Below, in pieces: positions 13,201 through 28,200 of a DNA stretch of 64,000 nt (position 1 is its first letter; each line of letters starts with the position of its first letter). The stretch comes from Thiomicrospira cyclica ALM1. Lineage in GTDB: Bacteria > Pseudomonadota > Gammaproteobacteria > Thiomicrospirales > Thiomicrospiraceae. A model generated the notes under the pieces. It was not told where the DNA came from. It saw nothing but the letters and a program-made list of their open reading frames with translations, and did not search any database. The translations under genes were made by a program, and so were the position numbers. The stretch is from the NCBI RefSeq assembly GCF_000214825.1, contig NC_015581.1:310001-374000 (forward strand), written 5' to 3'.

Positions 13201-16200
13201 ACCGACATCGGCACCATCACCCTAAGCCGAGTCGGTGGCGCCACCTTTACCGATAGCGTTGATGCGGCCAGTCTGCAGCTAGCCAATGGCGTCGCGGGCA
13301 GTGGCGATACCCTGGTGTTCGAAGACAACCTGACCTTAGGCGCAGGTATGACGGTGGGCACCGGTGCTTACGCCCTGACGTTATTGGGTGCGAGCAATAC
13401 GATTGCCGGCACCACCGACTTTGCCAACAGCAGTAAAGTAACCTTGGGTGCCACCGCTGCGAGCAACGTCTTTATATTTACCGATGGCTTGAGTGTTGGC
13501 AACAACACCGCCATGGATGTGGCGGCAACCGTCCGAAGTGTTGACGCTGTGATGAACTTCGGTTCGGGTACCTTGACGCTGCTGACCGATAGCACGGTGG
13601 ATTCAACCAACAATGATGCGACTACCGCAGGCGCAAACATCATCTTCAATGGCGTAGTCAGCGGCGCAGGCAAGACCCTCACCATCAACGCTGGCGAGGC
13701 AGAAGCCAGCTTCACCGACAATGTCACCCTGGCCAACTTGGTGACCGCTGCGAAGGCGTTTGATGTCAGCCTCACCGGTAGCATGAATACCTTCACACAA
13801 GCCATTGATTTTAATAACACTGGCTCAGTGACCTTGGGTGATGCGGATACTGATGTATTCACCTTCACCGGTGGCTTGAGCTTCGGTGGCAACGCCAGCG
13901 GTAACTTGGGCGGTACTATCAACACCAGCAATAACCTGCACTTCGGCACGGGCACCATGACCTTGGTGGCCGATACCGAACTGAATGCGGTGGATGTGAC
14001 CTTCGGCGGTCCGGTTGGCCAGAACAGCGGCTCTGCCAATGCCGATTTGACTGTGAAAGCATCCGGTCAAACCACCTTCGAGCAAGCCTTTAACTTAGCG
14101 GGCGACTTCTTGTTTGTTGGCAATGCCATCACGCTGAAGGGCGCTAACACCGCCACCGGTTCGGCCACCTTCACCAACTCAGGTGAATATGCGCTGGCCT
14201 CGGGCGGTAGTTTGTCGGCTGATGGTGGAATTACCTTTAACGGCAGCGGTGCGACAAGACTTTCTGGTGGTTTGACCGCCACGGGTGGCAACTTTAACTT
14301 CGGTACAGCCGTCATCGTTGATGAGAACATCACCATCAGCACAGGCGCTGGTGTGGCTGGCAACATCACGTTCGATGAGGCCATCACCGGTACAGGTGTC
14401 TTGACCCTGACAGCCGGTACCGGCAATGTGCTATTCAATGAAAACGCGATTGTGGGCAATGACCCCCGCGTGGCAGACTCTGGCGACTTGTTCGGCGGCC
14501 TTGATGTCTCGGCTGCCGACATAACCCTGCGCAGTGTCTACTCCAGCGGTGCACAGACCTTCACCGCCACCGGCACCATTGACACCAACAGTGCGTATAT
14601 CACCGATGGTGCGGCCATCACCTTTACTGGCAACACCGTCTTTAACCACGATACGTACATCTCGACAAGTCTAGGTGTGGCCACGGCAGCTGGTGCGGAT
14701 GTGACCTTCACCGGCACGGTGAATAGCCATGATGAAGCTGGAGACCCCGCCAGCACCCTGATTATTCAGGCCGGCACGGCAGGCAATGTGTTCTTTGATG
14801 ACGCAGTGGGTAACGCGGATGCCCTGGGCGCCATCACCATCACCGCCAATAGCGCAACCCTGAATGGCAACATGACCACGGCTTCGGCCAACATCGATAT
14901 CAATGCTGAGTTGTTGCTGACGAACGATGCGACTGTGAGCACCGGTACGACCGGCGGCACGATTCGTTTGCGTCAGGATGTGAACGGGATTGATGCGGAT
15001 AACACGGCTCATAGCCTGACCCTTACATCGACTGGCAATACCATTGATAGCTCCAATGTGACGCTGGATACGCTGACCGTGAATGGTGCGCTGACCTTAA
15101 CCACCGCCACGAGCGTTACTGCGGACACCAGTACCTTCAACAGCACCGTGAATGGCGGCAGTTTAGCCATTACCGGCGATGCGATCTTCAACGAGCTGGT
15201 CGGTAATAGCACGGCACTGGGTAGCTTGTCGGTATCAGGTACGACGGCGTTGAACGGCGATGGCACCAATGCCATGATGGTAACGACTACCGGCGCTCAG
15301 ACTTACACCGGTGCGGTGACCTTAGCGGATACCACCACTTTGATTGGTGGCGCGATTACGCTGAACGGCGGTGCTTCTAGCACAGGCGCTGGTCAGTTCA
15401 CCATCACCAACAGCGGTCTGTTGACGATCGCGGCGGGTACCGCACTGAACCTTGGCGGCGGTTTTGTCCAAGACGGTGCAGGCCTGGTGAGCTTGGGTGG
15501 CAACATCACCACCACTGACGATGAAATCACCTTCACGCGTGCGGTCACCTTGATTGACGATGTGGAACTGAATACCCAGACCGCCACCGAAGACGGCGCA
15601 GGCATCACCTTCCTGAGCACCTTGGATAGCGATGTTGATGGCAGTGGCAATGCCTATGCCTTGACACTCGGCACCGGCAAGGGTGATGTGTTGTTCACTG
15701 GTGCGGTGGGTGACACAGGTCGCTTGGGTGCGGTAACCGTTAACACTGTCAATGACATCGAGATTCGTGACGGCTTTAAGGCCGCCTCGTTTAACCAAGC
15801 GAGCGCCAACAAAGCGGATGGCAACTTCACCCTAACCGGTGATTTGAATGCCAATGCCGGTGCGATCACCCTGTCGGCAAATGAAATTCGTCTGGTCAAC
15901 GGTTCGATTACGACCGCGGGCACGGACATCACCATCAACGATCCGATTATTCTGTCTGCTGGCGTGGGTGCGATCAGCACCGGTGGACCTCGTTCTGCAG
16001 GACATATTGTTCTTCATGACACCGTGACGGGTGCGCAAGCGCTGGAGGTGAATTCTGGTCTGGGTAGTGTGACATTGAACGATGTGGTCGATGTGGCTTC
16101 AGTTGAAGTGTCTGCGGCAACGATTAATATCAATAGCGGCAACGGTGCCGTGATCACTACCGGTAATCAGACCTACACAGGTTCCACAGTTCTGGGCGCG

Positions 16201-19200
16201 AATACCACACTCACCGCTGATGACAGTGGCACCCTAGGCACCATCACATTTGAAGGTGCTGTGGGTAGCACGCTCAACAGCGATAACGCGTCGGGTAATA
16301 CAAACAATCGCACCTTAGGCATCACGGGCAATGTCGTGTTTGCTATTGATGTGGGTCAGACCCATGCGTTGGGTAGCTTGTCAGTGTCAGGACAAACGAG
16401 ATTTGAGGCAGAAGCTTTGGGTGCTTCGGTGAACTTGACCACCTCTGGCAGCCAGACCTACACCGGCGCTGTGCAGTTGGCCAGTGCTGCGAGCCTGACA
16501 ACTAACAATGCCAACATCACCTTCAGCGATGCGATTGACGGCGGCTACGCGCTGACCTTGGCTGCTGGCACCGGCGACATTGAAGCAGTGGGTGTGATGG
16601 GTAGCAGTGCCAATAGCACGGATCGCCTAGCCAGCCTGACCATCAACAACGCCGCCAATGCCACGCTGAACAATGTGTTCACCAGCGGCAACCAGACCGT
16701 GACGGCCGGCAACATCGACCTAACCAATGGCACTTACACCGCTACAGCGGGTGACATCACCTTGACCGGTGCCACCACGCTTGAGCAAAACACCACCTTT
16801 ACCGCTGTTACCACCACCTTTGCGGGTAAGGTGGATAGCGTTGAAGATTCAGCCAATGCTGGCAATTCCGCGCTAAGTACATTGAAAGTGACGGGCAACG
16901 CCACGTTTGAAAGCAACGTCGGTAACAGCTTTGCGCTGGGCACCATTGAAGTGACCCAAGCCAGCACCTTCGGCAAGACAGGTGTAGCTGCGATCACAGT
17001 CAACACCGATGGCACCCAGACTTACACCGGCGCGGCCACCTTGTTGAGCAACACGACGCTCGAAACCGTTAACAGCAACATCCTGTTTAGCAACACCATC
17101 AACGGCGCCAAGGCGCTGACCTTGACCGCCGGCACGGGTAACGTGACCTTGAATGGTGCGGTGGGCACAACGGCGGATAGTGCGAATCGCCTAGCCAGCT
17201 TGACCATCAATAGCGCCACCACGGCCAGCCTGAACAATGTGTTCACCACTGGTGCACAGGCTGTGACGGCCGATGCGATCACCTTGGCCGGCGGCGACTA
17301 TGCAGCGGGCAGCACGGTGACCTACAACGGTCCGGTGACGCTGAGCCAGAACACCTTCATTGCAGGTGCCACCGTCACTTTCAACGACACGCTCGATAGC
17401 AGTGCGACTGGTGGCGCGAGCGAAGAAGATACGCTCGAGATCACCGGCAATGCGGTGTTTAACGCGTTGGTTGGATTCTTTGAAGAGCTCGGCAGCTTGT
17501 CCGTCTCGGGCACCACCGCCCTGAATGGCGATGGCACGACCATGTCGGTCTCGACCACCGGTGGCCAGACTTACGAAGGTACGGTCACACTTGGCGCTAA
17601 CACCACCTTGAATGTCACCGGCCTGGACGCACAAGCCATTGTCATGGGCAACAACACCCTGACGATTAATGAGTCGGGTACGGGCGGCAGCGCAGGTAAT
17701 GTGGCAGGGGCTATCAGTGGCACCGGCGCATTGACCATGACCGGTGCGGGTGAGTTGACCTTGGCGGGTGCGAACACCAACAACGGCGACATCACGATTG
17801 ATGATGGCCGCGTGATTGTGACCGGTAGCTTGAACAACAACGTAAACGTAATTGTGAACAGTGATGGCACCTATGAAGTGGCGTCCGATGACACGATTGG
17901 CTCGATTTCAGGAGCCGGCTCAATTGTCTTAGGCGTGGATGCGGATAACGCAAACGCTCCGTACACCCTAAGTGCGGGCGCCAACAACAGCTCGACAACT
18001 TTCTCGGGCGCTATTTCAGGGGCTGGTGTATTTGAGAAAGTCGGCACCGGTATTCTGACGCTGACCGGCACCAATACCTATACCGGCGGCACGATCAATA
18101 CCGCTGGTGTGCTCAAAGGTGACACGCTCGCGATTCAGGGTGACATCACCAACAACGCCATCACACGTTTCATTATTGCCGATGGCAATTCAGAGACCTA
18201 TGCCGGCACTATGAGTGGCTCAGGCGTGCTTGATAAGACGGGCACGGGTACCTTGACCCTGTCGTCCAACAATGATCACACCGGTGGCGTGACGATTAAT
18301 GCGGGTAAATTGATTGTCACGGTTGATGGTGCTTTGGGTAACTCAACCGGCAAAACGCTCGCAAGCGGCACGTTTGTTAAGAGCGGCACCACGCTTGAAC
18401 TCGATGGTGTGAACTACACCCAGGGCGAGCCATTAACGATGCAGGGCGGCACACTGATTTCAGTAGGCGCGAGCACTTGGACGGGCCTCTTGGCGTTTGG
18501 TGCTGGCACCGATTCAACCGTGACACTGGCAACGGCTTCTGACCTGTTGACGGTCAGCGGCGTGGTCTCGGGTACTGGCAACTTCACCAAGACCGGCAGC
18601 GGCGAGCTATCGCTGACAAATAACAACACGCATACGGGTGGTGTCACGATTGAAGCCGGTGAGGTTCGTTTAACAGGCAACAACCAGTCGACTTCCTACC
18701 AGATTGATGCTGGCACGATCCTCAACTACGAGGTAGCCTCAGGGCAAACGCTCAATGCCTACACCACCACTTATACCGGTGAAGGTACGTTACTGAAGAC
18801 CGGTGAAGGCACGCTTAATTGGAATGGTACGGGCACTGGTGTAGGTACCTTTGCCTTGTCTGCAGGCGCTGTGATTGATGTCCAGGCTGGTACTTTGCAG
18901 ACTGGCGCTGGCAGCAATGAAGTGTTCACCAACAACCTAGCAGATCTCATCATTGCTGAAGATGCGGTATTTGAGAACCGTGGCAGTAACGTACGTGTGA
19001 ACAAACTCAGCGGCGAAGGTGTATTACGCAGTGGCTCAGGTGCGCAAGGCACAGTGACGGTTGGTGTGAATAACGGCAGCAGCACCTTTGCGGGTGAACT
19101 GCAAGATAATACAGCGGCAAGCGGCAAGCTGAACCTAACATCGATTGGCACCGGCACGCTGACATTGACGAATTTGTCGACCTACACCGGTGACTTGTAT

Positions 19201-22200
19201 GTGCGCGGTGGTACGGTGACGGTCACAAGCACGGGTTCGATCTCGGGTATTCGCCGTCTGGATGTGTCAGGTGCTGGCGCAACACTTGATATTTCTGGTT
19301 TTGTTCAAACAGGTGCAGGCGGTGACTTCGGTGTGGGTTTCGGTGTCGCAGGTACTGCTGAGGTCATTGTGCGCACGGATGGCACCCTGTCGATTGGCAA
19401 TTTAAACGCAGATAATAGGGCTGATACGTTCATTGGCGGCACTCACGAAGGCGGTACGGTCGGCACTGGTTTGCTGACTGTCGATGGCGGAACCGTAACC
19501 GTTGGTGTCGCTGGAGTTAATACTAGTCCTAGTTATCGTCTTATGTTGAACCGGTTGGGTGGCGATGCAACAGCGTCGACCATCAGGATTACGAATGGCG
19601 GCGTTCTTGAGACGGCGCGCCAAATTATTAATGGAACGTCGGGTGCAGCAGCAGCGATCGTATTTGACGACGGGACGCTGCGCGCAACAGCTGATCTGAC
19701 AGTTTGGGATAACAATTCTCTAACATTGTCTCTTCTAAACGGCGGCGGCACAATCGATACCAATGGGTTTAATGCAGCTATCCGTGCGCTTATCACAGGT
19801 ACGGGTGACCTGACCAAGATGGGCAGCGGCAAGCTCACGATTGAGGGCTTCCATCCTTGGACAGGCAATACCATCATTGATGAGGGCACGTTGGAACTCA
19901 AGTCCACGGGCACTGATGGAACCATTAACTCATTTGGCGGTTACGGCACGTCCACCGCTGCGGGCGCGGGTAGCCTGATCGAAATCAACAACGGCTCGAC
20001 GTTACTGATCACCGGCAATCGCATCGATTTCAATGGTGCAACCTTCCGGTTTGATGCGAATGGTGGTGGCACGCTCACTAATTCGTCACTGAATTTTGTC
20101 AACCGCAACACCACCTATGAAAGCACGGGTGGTGCACAAAACGTGATTAGCCAGGTTAATCCATCGGGTGGGTCCGCGCTCTTCAATCTCGGCGGTGGCA
20201 CGATCACGTTTGATGTTGCTGATGGCGACGATGCGGTGGATCTTCTCGTCTCGGCGGTTCTGTCAAACCCTGCCCCGATCGTTAAAACTGGCGCTGGCGT
20301 CATGAGCTTGACCGCCGTCAACACCTTCACTGGCGGCATGACGGTTGATGCCGGTACCCTCAGTGTCGATGGCACGCAAAAAGAGAAGTTGGCCAATCAC
20401 GTTAATAACACCATCGTCGTCAATGATGGCGGCACGTTTGTGTTCGGTGGCTCGGATATCTATGGTCGACACGACGTTGCGGTGCTGCCAACAATCACCA
20501 TTAACGCCGGCGGCACGATCACCAATACAGAGGGCAGCTGGAACCGCCTCGGTAATCTCGTGATCAATGGTGGCCAGCTCACCTCGGTGAACGGTATTTC
20601 TGATAACGACAACCTGGTCTGGGCGTTGGCGGGAACGGTGACGGTGACTGGCGCAGGCTCAGTGATTGATGGCACAGGAACGATTGCGCTCGGTTCCAAT
20701 CAAGCGGTGGGTACCGTATTTGATATTGACCAGTCAGCAGACCTGACGATCGATGCCAAATTAATGAATGCACTTGGCACATCCAATTGGCGCCATCGCC
20801 AAACGGCCGGTATCACCCAGCAGGGCGACGGACTGTTGACCCTCACAGGTGCCAACATCTACACCGGCAACACCACAATCTTAGGCGGTGTCTTGTCAGT
20901 CGCTGACATCAAAGACGGTGCTGCAAGTAACGTCGGCTCAGGCTCTGGCAGCACAGGCTTTATCGGTATTGAGGGTGGTACTTTGCGTTACACCGGCACG
21001 AGTGCACAAGAAACTAATCGTTTCTTGTGGTTCGATGCGTCTGGTCAAGCCGCTACCATCGAAATTGAGAATGCTGCGGCGATGCTACATTTCAACAGCA
21101 ACGGCGGTACCCGCAATCAGGATCTGACTAAGATCGGTGCCGGTACGCTGCGTATCGACGGTGCACTGAGCGGTGACAGTGCCGTGACCACCGAAGCAGG
21201 CCTGTTGATCCTGAACGGTGCGAACACCAACACGGGCGCTTGGAACATTAACAACGATAGCCGCTTGCAGATTGGCGTCGGCGCAGCGGCTGGTACATTG
21301 GGTAACGGTGGCACTGTCACCATTGCTGAGAACGCTGAAGTGGATGTGTTCCGTAACGACACTGCTTTGACAATCAATAACCCGATTGCGGGTGATGGCA
21401 CCTTGCGTGTGCGCGGCACAGGTACGGCTGGACAAAGCTCCTACCGCATCACTAGCGCAGGTACCTTCTCGGGTCAAACCATCATCGAAGAGGCCCGCCT
21501 GATTCAAGAAGATCCGCTGTCACTGGGCACCTCGAATATCCAAGTTCAGGCTGGCGGCACGCTGCAACTGAACATGGGTGGTGAAACGATTAATAACACC
21601 CTGACGCTTAACAGCCTGGGCTGGAGCCTTGATGGTTCGACACAGCTCGGGGCCTTGGAATTCGCCAGCACAACGGCTGACACCTACGCCGGTGCCATCA
21701 CTCTGGCTTCGGATACCCGCATCGGCGCTTCACAAGACGGCACGATCTCGGGTGCGATTGGTCAGACGGGCGGTGCGTTTGGCTTCACCCAAGTGGGTGC
21801 CAACACCCTGATCTTGACCGGCACCAACACCTATTCCGGCAAGACCGCGATTGATACCGGTACCTTGCAGTTGGGTGCGGGCGGCACAGTGGGCAGCCTG
21901 GCATCAAATAGCAATGCCGACTTTGTGAACAACGGCACCTTCATCATCAACCGCAGCGACTCGGTGACGATCTTCCAGAACATCAGTGGTGCGGGTAACT
22001 TGATCCAGCAGGGCGAGGGTACGACGACCCTGACCGGCACCAATACCCACACGGGTATCACCACCATTAATGACGGCACCTTGGTGGCGGGTTCTGCAGA
22101 GGCTTTGACCAACGCTCGGGTCGAAATTGCAAATGCCGAAAACGCCACACTGCAGTTGATTAGTTTTGATAGCATCATTGATCGCTTAAGCGGCGGTGGC

Positions 22201-25200
22201 AGCACAGGTGGTACGGTGAATCTCGGATCGCGCACCTTGCGTGTCGGTCGTGATGATGAAAGCACCACCTTCGCCGGTGTCATCGAGGGTAACGGCGACC
22301 TGATCAAGCAGGGCACGGGCACCTTCACCCTATCGGGCGATAACACCTTCAGTGGTGGCACCACGGTTGAAGCGGGTGTGTTGCAAGCCGGTGTTTCCAG
22401 CACGGAGAGCCCAAGCTTTACCGATGGACCATTCGGTGTGGGGCGCGTGACTGTTGAGAGCGGAGCAGGCCTGGATCTGAATGGCTTGACGGTTGCCAAC
22501 AACCTGACCTTGGCTGGTACCGGTCACAACGATTCTGGCGCCTTGTTTAACTCGGCCGCGGGCACGGCTACCGTGAACGGCAACATCGAGCTGTCCGATA
22601 ACGTGACGGTACGCAATGTTGGCGCCTTGGTGATCAACAGCACAATCAACCAAGCTACCGGTGCTGCGAACTCAGCACTGACCTTCGCGAATACCGGTTT
22701 GGTGACGCTGTCCGGCATCGTCGGCGGCTCAAGCCCAATTGCAAGCCTGCATACCGATGACGCCAGCGTGATTGACGCCAATATCACCACCGCAGGTACG
22801 CAAACATTCGCTGGTGCGGTGACCTTGGGCTCCTCGGTGACACTGGCTACGACCAACGCCGCGGTGCATTTCCAGAACACGTTGAATTCTGAAGCAACAG
22901 AAGGTTATAACCTGACGATTAACGCCGGTTCGGGTGACGTGACCTTTGACGGTATCGTCGGTGGTGCAACCGATGGTGAGTTGGGTGATTTGACCGTGAA
23001 TAGCGACGGTCAGACCTGGTTTAAGTCGGCAGTGACGGCGGCGACCATCACCACCGATGTGGGTGGTACGGTTCGGATTGATGGTGGTTCGATGACCACC
23101 ACCGGCACTCAGAGCTATGGCGAGGCCATGACGCTTGGGGCTAACACGACCTTCTCGGTCACCAACTTCAGTGCAGCCGCCATTAATAACGCGGGCTTTG
23201 ACCTGACGGTGGAAGAGTTCGGCAACAATGGCTTGATTGCAGCGGCCATTAGCGGTGGCGGTAACTTCATCAAGCAAGGCCCCGGCACGCTGCGTATGGC
23301 GGGCGTGAGCACCTACAGCGGTAACACCACTGTGGCAGATGGTATCTTGCAAGCCGGCGCCAACAGCACCTTGGATGGTCATACGCTGACAGGCGGTGCG
23401 TTCGGTACCGGCGCTGTTACCATTCAAAGCGATGCCGCGCTGGATCTGGATGGCCGCACCGTCGCCAACACCATCGCCGTTCAGGGGCAGGGTGTTGACC
23501 AGTCTGGTATCCGCACTGGTGCGATCTTTAACACCAGCGCCAACTTGGCAACTGTGTCTGGTGCTGTGACGCTTGATGGCAACACGCTGATTCGCAACAA
23601 CGGTGCACTCACAATTTCCGGCACCATTAATGCCGCTTCCGCAGGCAGCGCTTCGGCACTGACTCTTGGCAACACGGCTACGGGCACAGGCCTGATCACC
23701 CTCTCGGGCACCATCGGCGGCACACACGCCATCACCAGCTTGATGGTTGAAGATGACTTGGCCTTGCAGGCCAATGTAACGACGTCTGGCGATCAGACCT
23801 ATCAAGATACGGTCACTGCTACCAGCACTACGCTAACCGGTGCCGCAATCAACATTGACCAGGCCTGGAGCAGTACTGGTAGTACAACGATTACCAATGC
23901 CGGTCTACTGACCGTAGCGGCGGGTGCCAACATCACCGCTGACGGTGGCTTTACTCAAAACGGCGCCGGCCTAATGAACTTGGGTGCGAACATCACCACT
24001 GACAATGCCGCTCTGACTATTGGCAGTGCGCTGACATTGTTGGTTGATGCCGATAGCGCCGAACAGACTATTACGTTGTCTAGCGGATCTGGCGCGGGTG
24101 CGATTCAATTGGCCAGTGTGACAGGCGCTAATAACAGCCTGACGCTTATTTCTGGTACAGGCACCACCACGGTCTCGGGCGTAGTGTCAGGCATTGATGC
24201 GCTGACAGTGCAAGCAACTGGCGCCACCGGTGCGGTGACCTTTGAACAGAATTTGACGGCCACCAGCCTGACCACAGCAGCTGCGGGCTACGCCTTAAGT
24301 CTGCTGGGTGATCAGACCACCATCACCGACAACGTCGCATTCACCAACACCGGTGTCTTGACGCTGGGTAACGATAATACGGATACCCTTGTGTTTACTA
24401 ATGGCGTAACTGCGGCAACGCAAAGCCTTGTGAATGTTCGTGGTACGGTTCGTGGTGAAGGTGCTTCTGAGATAGCTCTGGGTGATGCGACTACGGGTGT
24501 TGCGGTATCTGGTGTTACCGTGATCGGCGGTGTGTCAACCGGCAACATTACGGTGTCAGCGTTAACCTTAGCGGATGACGCGAATCTGACCATTGGTGGT
24601 AACACGGCGAGCAACATCACTGTGGCCTCGATTGCCGGTACCGCAGACGGTGCGGTGTCGGATGTGACCTTTAACACCGCAGGCACCGTAACGGTGACCG
24701 GCAGCGTCGGCACCGATATCGGTACTATCACCTTAACGCGCGGTGAGGGCGTTACTTTTGCAGGTACTTTAGCGGCTAATACGTTGGCGATTGCTAATGA
24801 TGTGGCACAAGCTGGTAAGACAATTGCGTTTGAAGATGACGTCACGATTGCGACGGGTATGACGGTGGGCACGGGTAGTTACGCCATCAGCTTCACCGGC
24901 AGTGACAACACGATTGCTGGCAACACCACCTTTGGCACCAGCGGCACCGTGACTCTGGGTGATCAAGAGACCGACACCATCGAGTTCACCGGTGGCTTGA
25001 CGGCGACTGCGCCTGCCACAGTGGTGACAGCGGGTACGATTGAAACCAGCAACGCCGCGATGACATTGGGCACAGTTCAAATGTCGGCCGATACCACGCT
25101 GAATACGGTCAACTCACCGGGTGCTGACATCACTATTGGTACCTTGACGGGTACTAATAATCTGGTTATTACCGCTGGCACGGGCACCTTGACCTTCCAG

Positions 25201-28200
25201 GGTGATGTGACGGCAGCTACTGTTAACGCTACGGCTGCCACCATCAACATTGATGGCGGCGACGATGCGGTCGTGACTACGGGCACTCAGCTGTACACCG
25301 GTTCGACCGTGTTGGGTAACAACACCACGATGACGGCACAGGCGGCCAACAATGGCGCCTTGTCCTCGATTACTTTCGACGGCATTTTGAATAGCAGTGC
25401 CAACAACGCCCGTACCTTGGGCTTGACCGCTAATGCTGTGTTTGAAGGCGCTGTGGGTGGTGCCAACAACGGATCACTGGGTAGCCTGAGCGTGTCGGGT
25501 ACCAGTGCGATCAACGGTGGCTCGGTCACAACCACGGGCATCCAGACCTACACCGGTGCCGTGACACTGGGCGCGAATACCACGCTGACCAGCACAAACA
25601 CTGGCAATATTGACTTCCAGAACACGCTCGATGGCGACTATACCTTGGCTGTGAATACGGCCGGTGCCACGATATTTGGTGGCGCAGTGGGTAACACCAC
25701 CGAATTGGTGTCGATTGTCACCGATGCGGCGGGTACGGTTCAGATCAACGGCGGCATTATTAAGACTTCTGGCGCCGCAGGTATGGTGTTTAACGACGCG
25801 GCTACGTTAGGTGCCGATACTACGCTGACTGCACAGAACGCAGGTGCGATCACCTTTGCTGACACGCTAAACGGCGCCTTTGCCCTAACCGCGAATACCG
25901 CAGGAATTACCACTTTTGGTGGTGTTGTGGGCGGTGTTTCAGGTAGCGAGTTGGTGTCGATTGTCACCGATGCGGCGGGTACCACTCAGGTTAACGGTGG
26001 TGCAATCACCACTTCTGGCGTGGCAGGCATGGTGTTTAACGATGCTGTCACACTGGGTGCTGACACAAGCCTGACTGCAATCGACGGCGCAATTAAGTTC
26101 TATCAATCGATTGATTCTGCCACGAGCTTGGCGCGCAATCTTACGCTCGATAGTGGCACGGGCAATATTGATCTTCTAGGACTGATTGGTCAATCGCATC
26201 CGCTCGGTATAGTCACGATTGCTGATGCCGCCGATGTGGCAATTACTGGCTTGCGCGCCGCGAGTTTTGAGCAGACAAGTGGTAGCGGTAAAACCACACT
26301 CAATGCTGGTTTCTTTACTGGCAAGACAGAAGCGCTTGCAACGACCAGTGCAGCAGGCGTTGTCATCAATAACGAGTCGATTGACGTAAAGCATCAGATT
26401 AATACCATAGGTGACGGTGTGGTCACTCTTGAAGCCACCAATGGCAAGCTGATCATTGAGGCCGACGGCGATATCAATGCCGACGGTGCTGTTCAGCTGA
26501 CCAGTTCTGTGGAAATTATGACGGCTGGCGACATTACGACCAGCGCTGACAAGGTGGCTTTCGCCTCCATCACAACGCTAACCGGAAATGTTGAGATTGA
26601 TACTGATGTCAATGGCGGTGACATTGAGTTCGATAGCAGCTTGGGTGGAAGAAACGACCTTACATTGACAGCCGGCACCGGCAACATCACATTTGCTTCT
26701 CGGGTAGGAGGGGATGGCCCCTACAACATAGTCTTTCGCGCTACAGACCCGTCAACTGAGTTGAGTGTTCAATATGATGATCCCCTGGGAACCATTCTGA
26801 TCCACAGCGCCAATGAGACGCTTTTTTCCGGAGCAGTGACTGCGGCAAGCCTGATACAGGAGGCAGGCACGTTAACCACTTTGACTGAAGACGTTATCAC
26901 GGACACATCTGCTGGGGTGAATATTACTGCCACCGATATCAGACTGAAGCTTTTGACTATAAATACCAGCCAGGATAATGGCATTGTTCGGTTCAATGGA
27001 GCCACGCGGCTTGATGACGATGTGACTATTACCCGCGGTTCGGGTGCAGTGACCTTTGCAGGCACGCTTGACAGTATTGCCAATTCGAACAACGACGATT
27101 CGGTTTTCGCAGCGCTGAGCATCGACGACGATGGCGTCAATCATGATGGCGGCGGTGCAATTAATTTCGAAGGCGCTGTGGGTGCTAAGACGCATGGTCG
27201 CCTAGGATTGGTCGAAATTGCTACTGCGACTGATGTGACGGTGTCAGATGGTATCGCGTTTAATGCAGAATCTATTCACCAATTAACGGGTTCAGGTACC
27301 ACGACCTTCGGCGGTACTGTGAATACAAGTAGTCAAATTGAACCCATCGATCGAAATCCAAACTTTAATGGCATTGAAATAACCACAAAGAATGTCCGAT
27401 TTAAGCAGGCTGTGACCACCACAGGTGGTGGGTCAGTCACGATAGAAAACTCGGGCAAACTTACCATTGATAACGACGCAAACTTCAGTATCGCGGGTCA
27501 GTTTGCGCAGACGGGAGTGTCAACCAATCCTAAACTGCCAAATACAGTCAATCTTGGTGGCAACATCACAACTGTGGATGATGACATAAGTTTTGCTACC
27601 GATGTCACGCTCACGCAGGATGTTACACTATCAACCGGTGCGGGCGCCGGCAACATCACGTTCACCGAGACGCTGAATGCCACGACCGCGGGTACCGAGA
27701 CTCTGGCGCTGACTGCAGGCGAGGGCGACATCACCTTCACCGATGTTGTTGGTGGCGTCGAACGTTTGGGCGCCGTGACCATCAATCAGGTCGCTGGCAT
27801 CACCATCAGCGAAGCCTTCAGCGCCGCATCCTTGAACCAGCCCAATGCGACGGTAGGCACGGGCACGTTCCTCTTGAACGGCGACCTTGATACTGACGCC
27901 GGCGCTATCACCATCAGCAGCGAAATCGTCACGCTGAACGCCAATGTCACGACGACCGCTGGCGACGCCAATGGCTTGGTCACGATCAACGCGGGTGCAG
28001 GCGGCTTGGGTCTGGCACTGAACAAGACGATTACGACCACCGCAGCTGATGCGGGCACCACCTCGGGCGCCATCGACATCCACTCTGCGGGTGATGTGGT
28101 GTTGACCGGCAATCTGGATACCGCTGGTGCCGATAACGCTTCCGGTAATGGTAGCAGCGGTGGCGATGTCACGATTACCACCACCGGTGCGGCTGGCATC

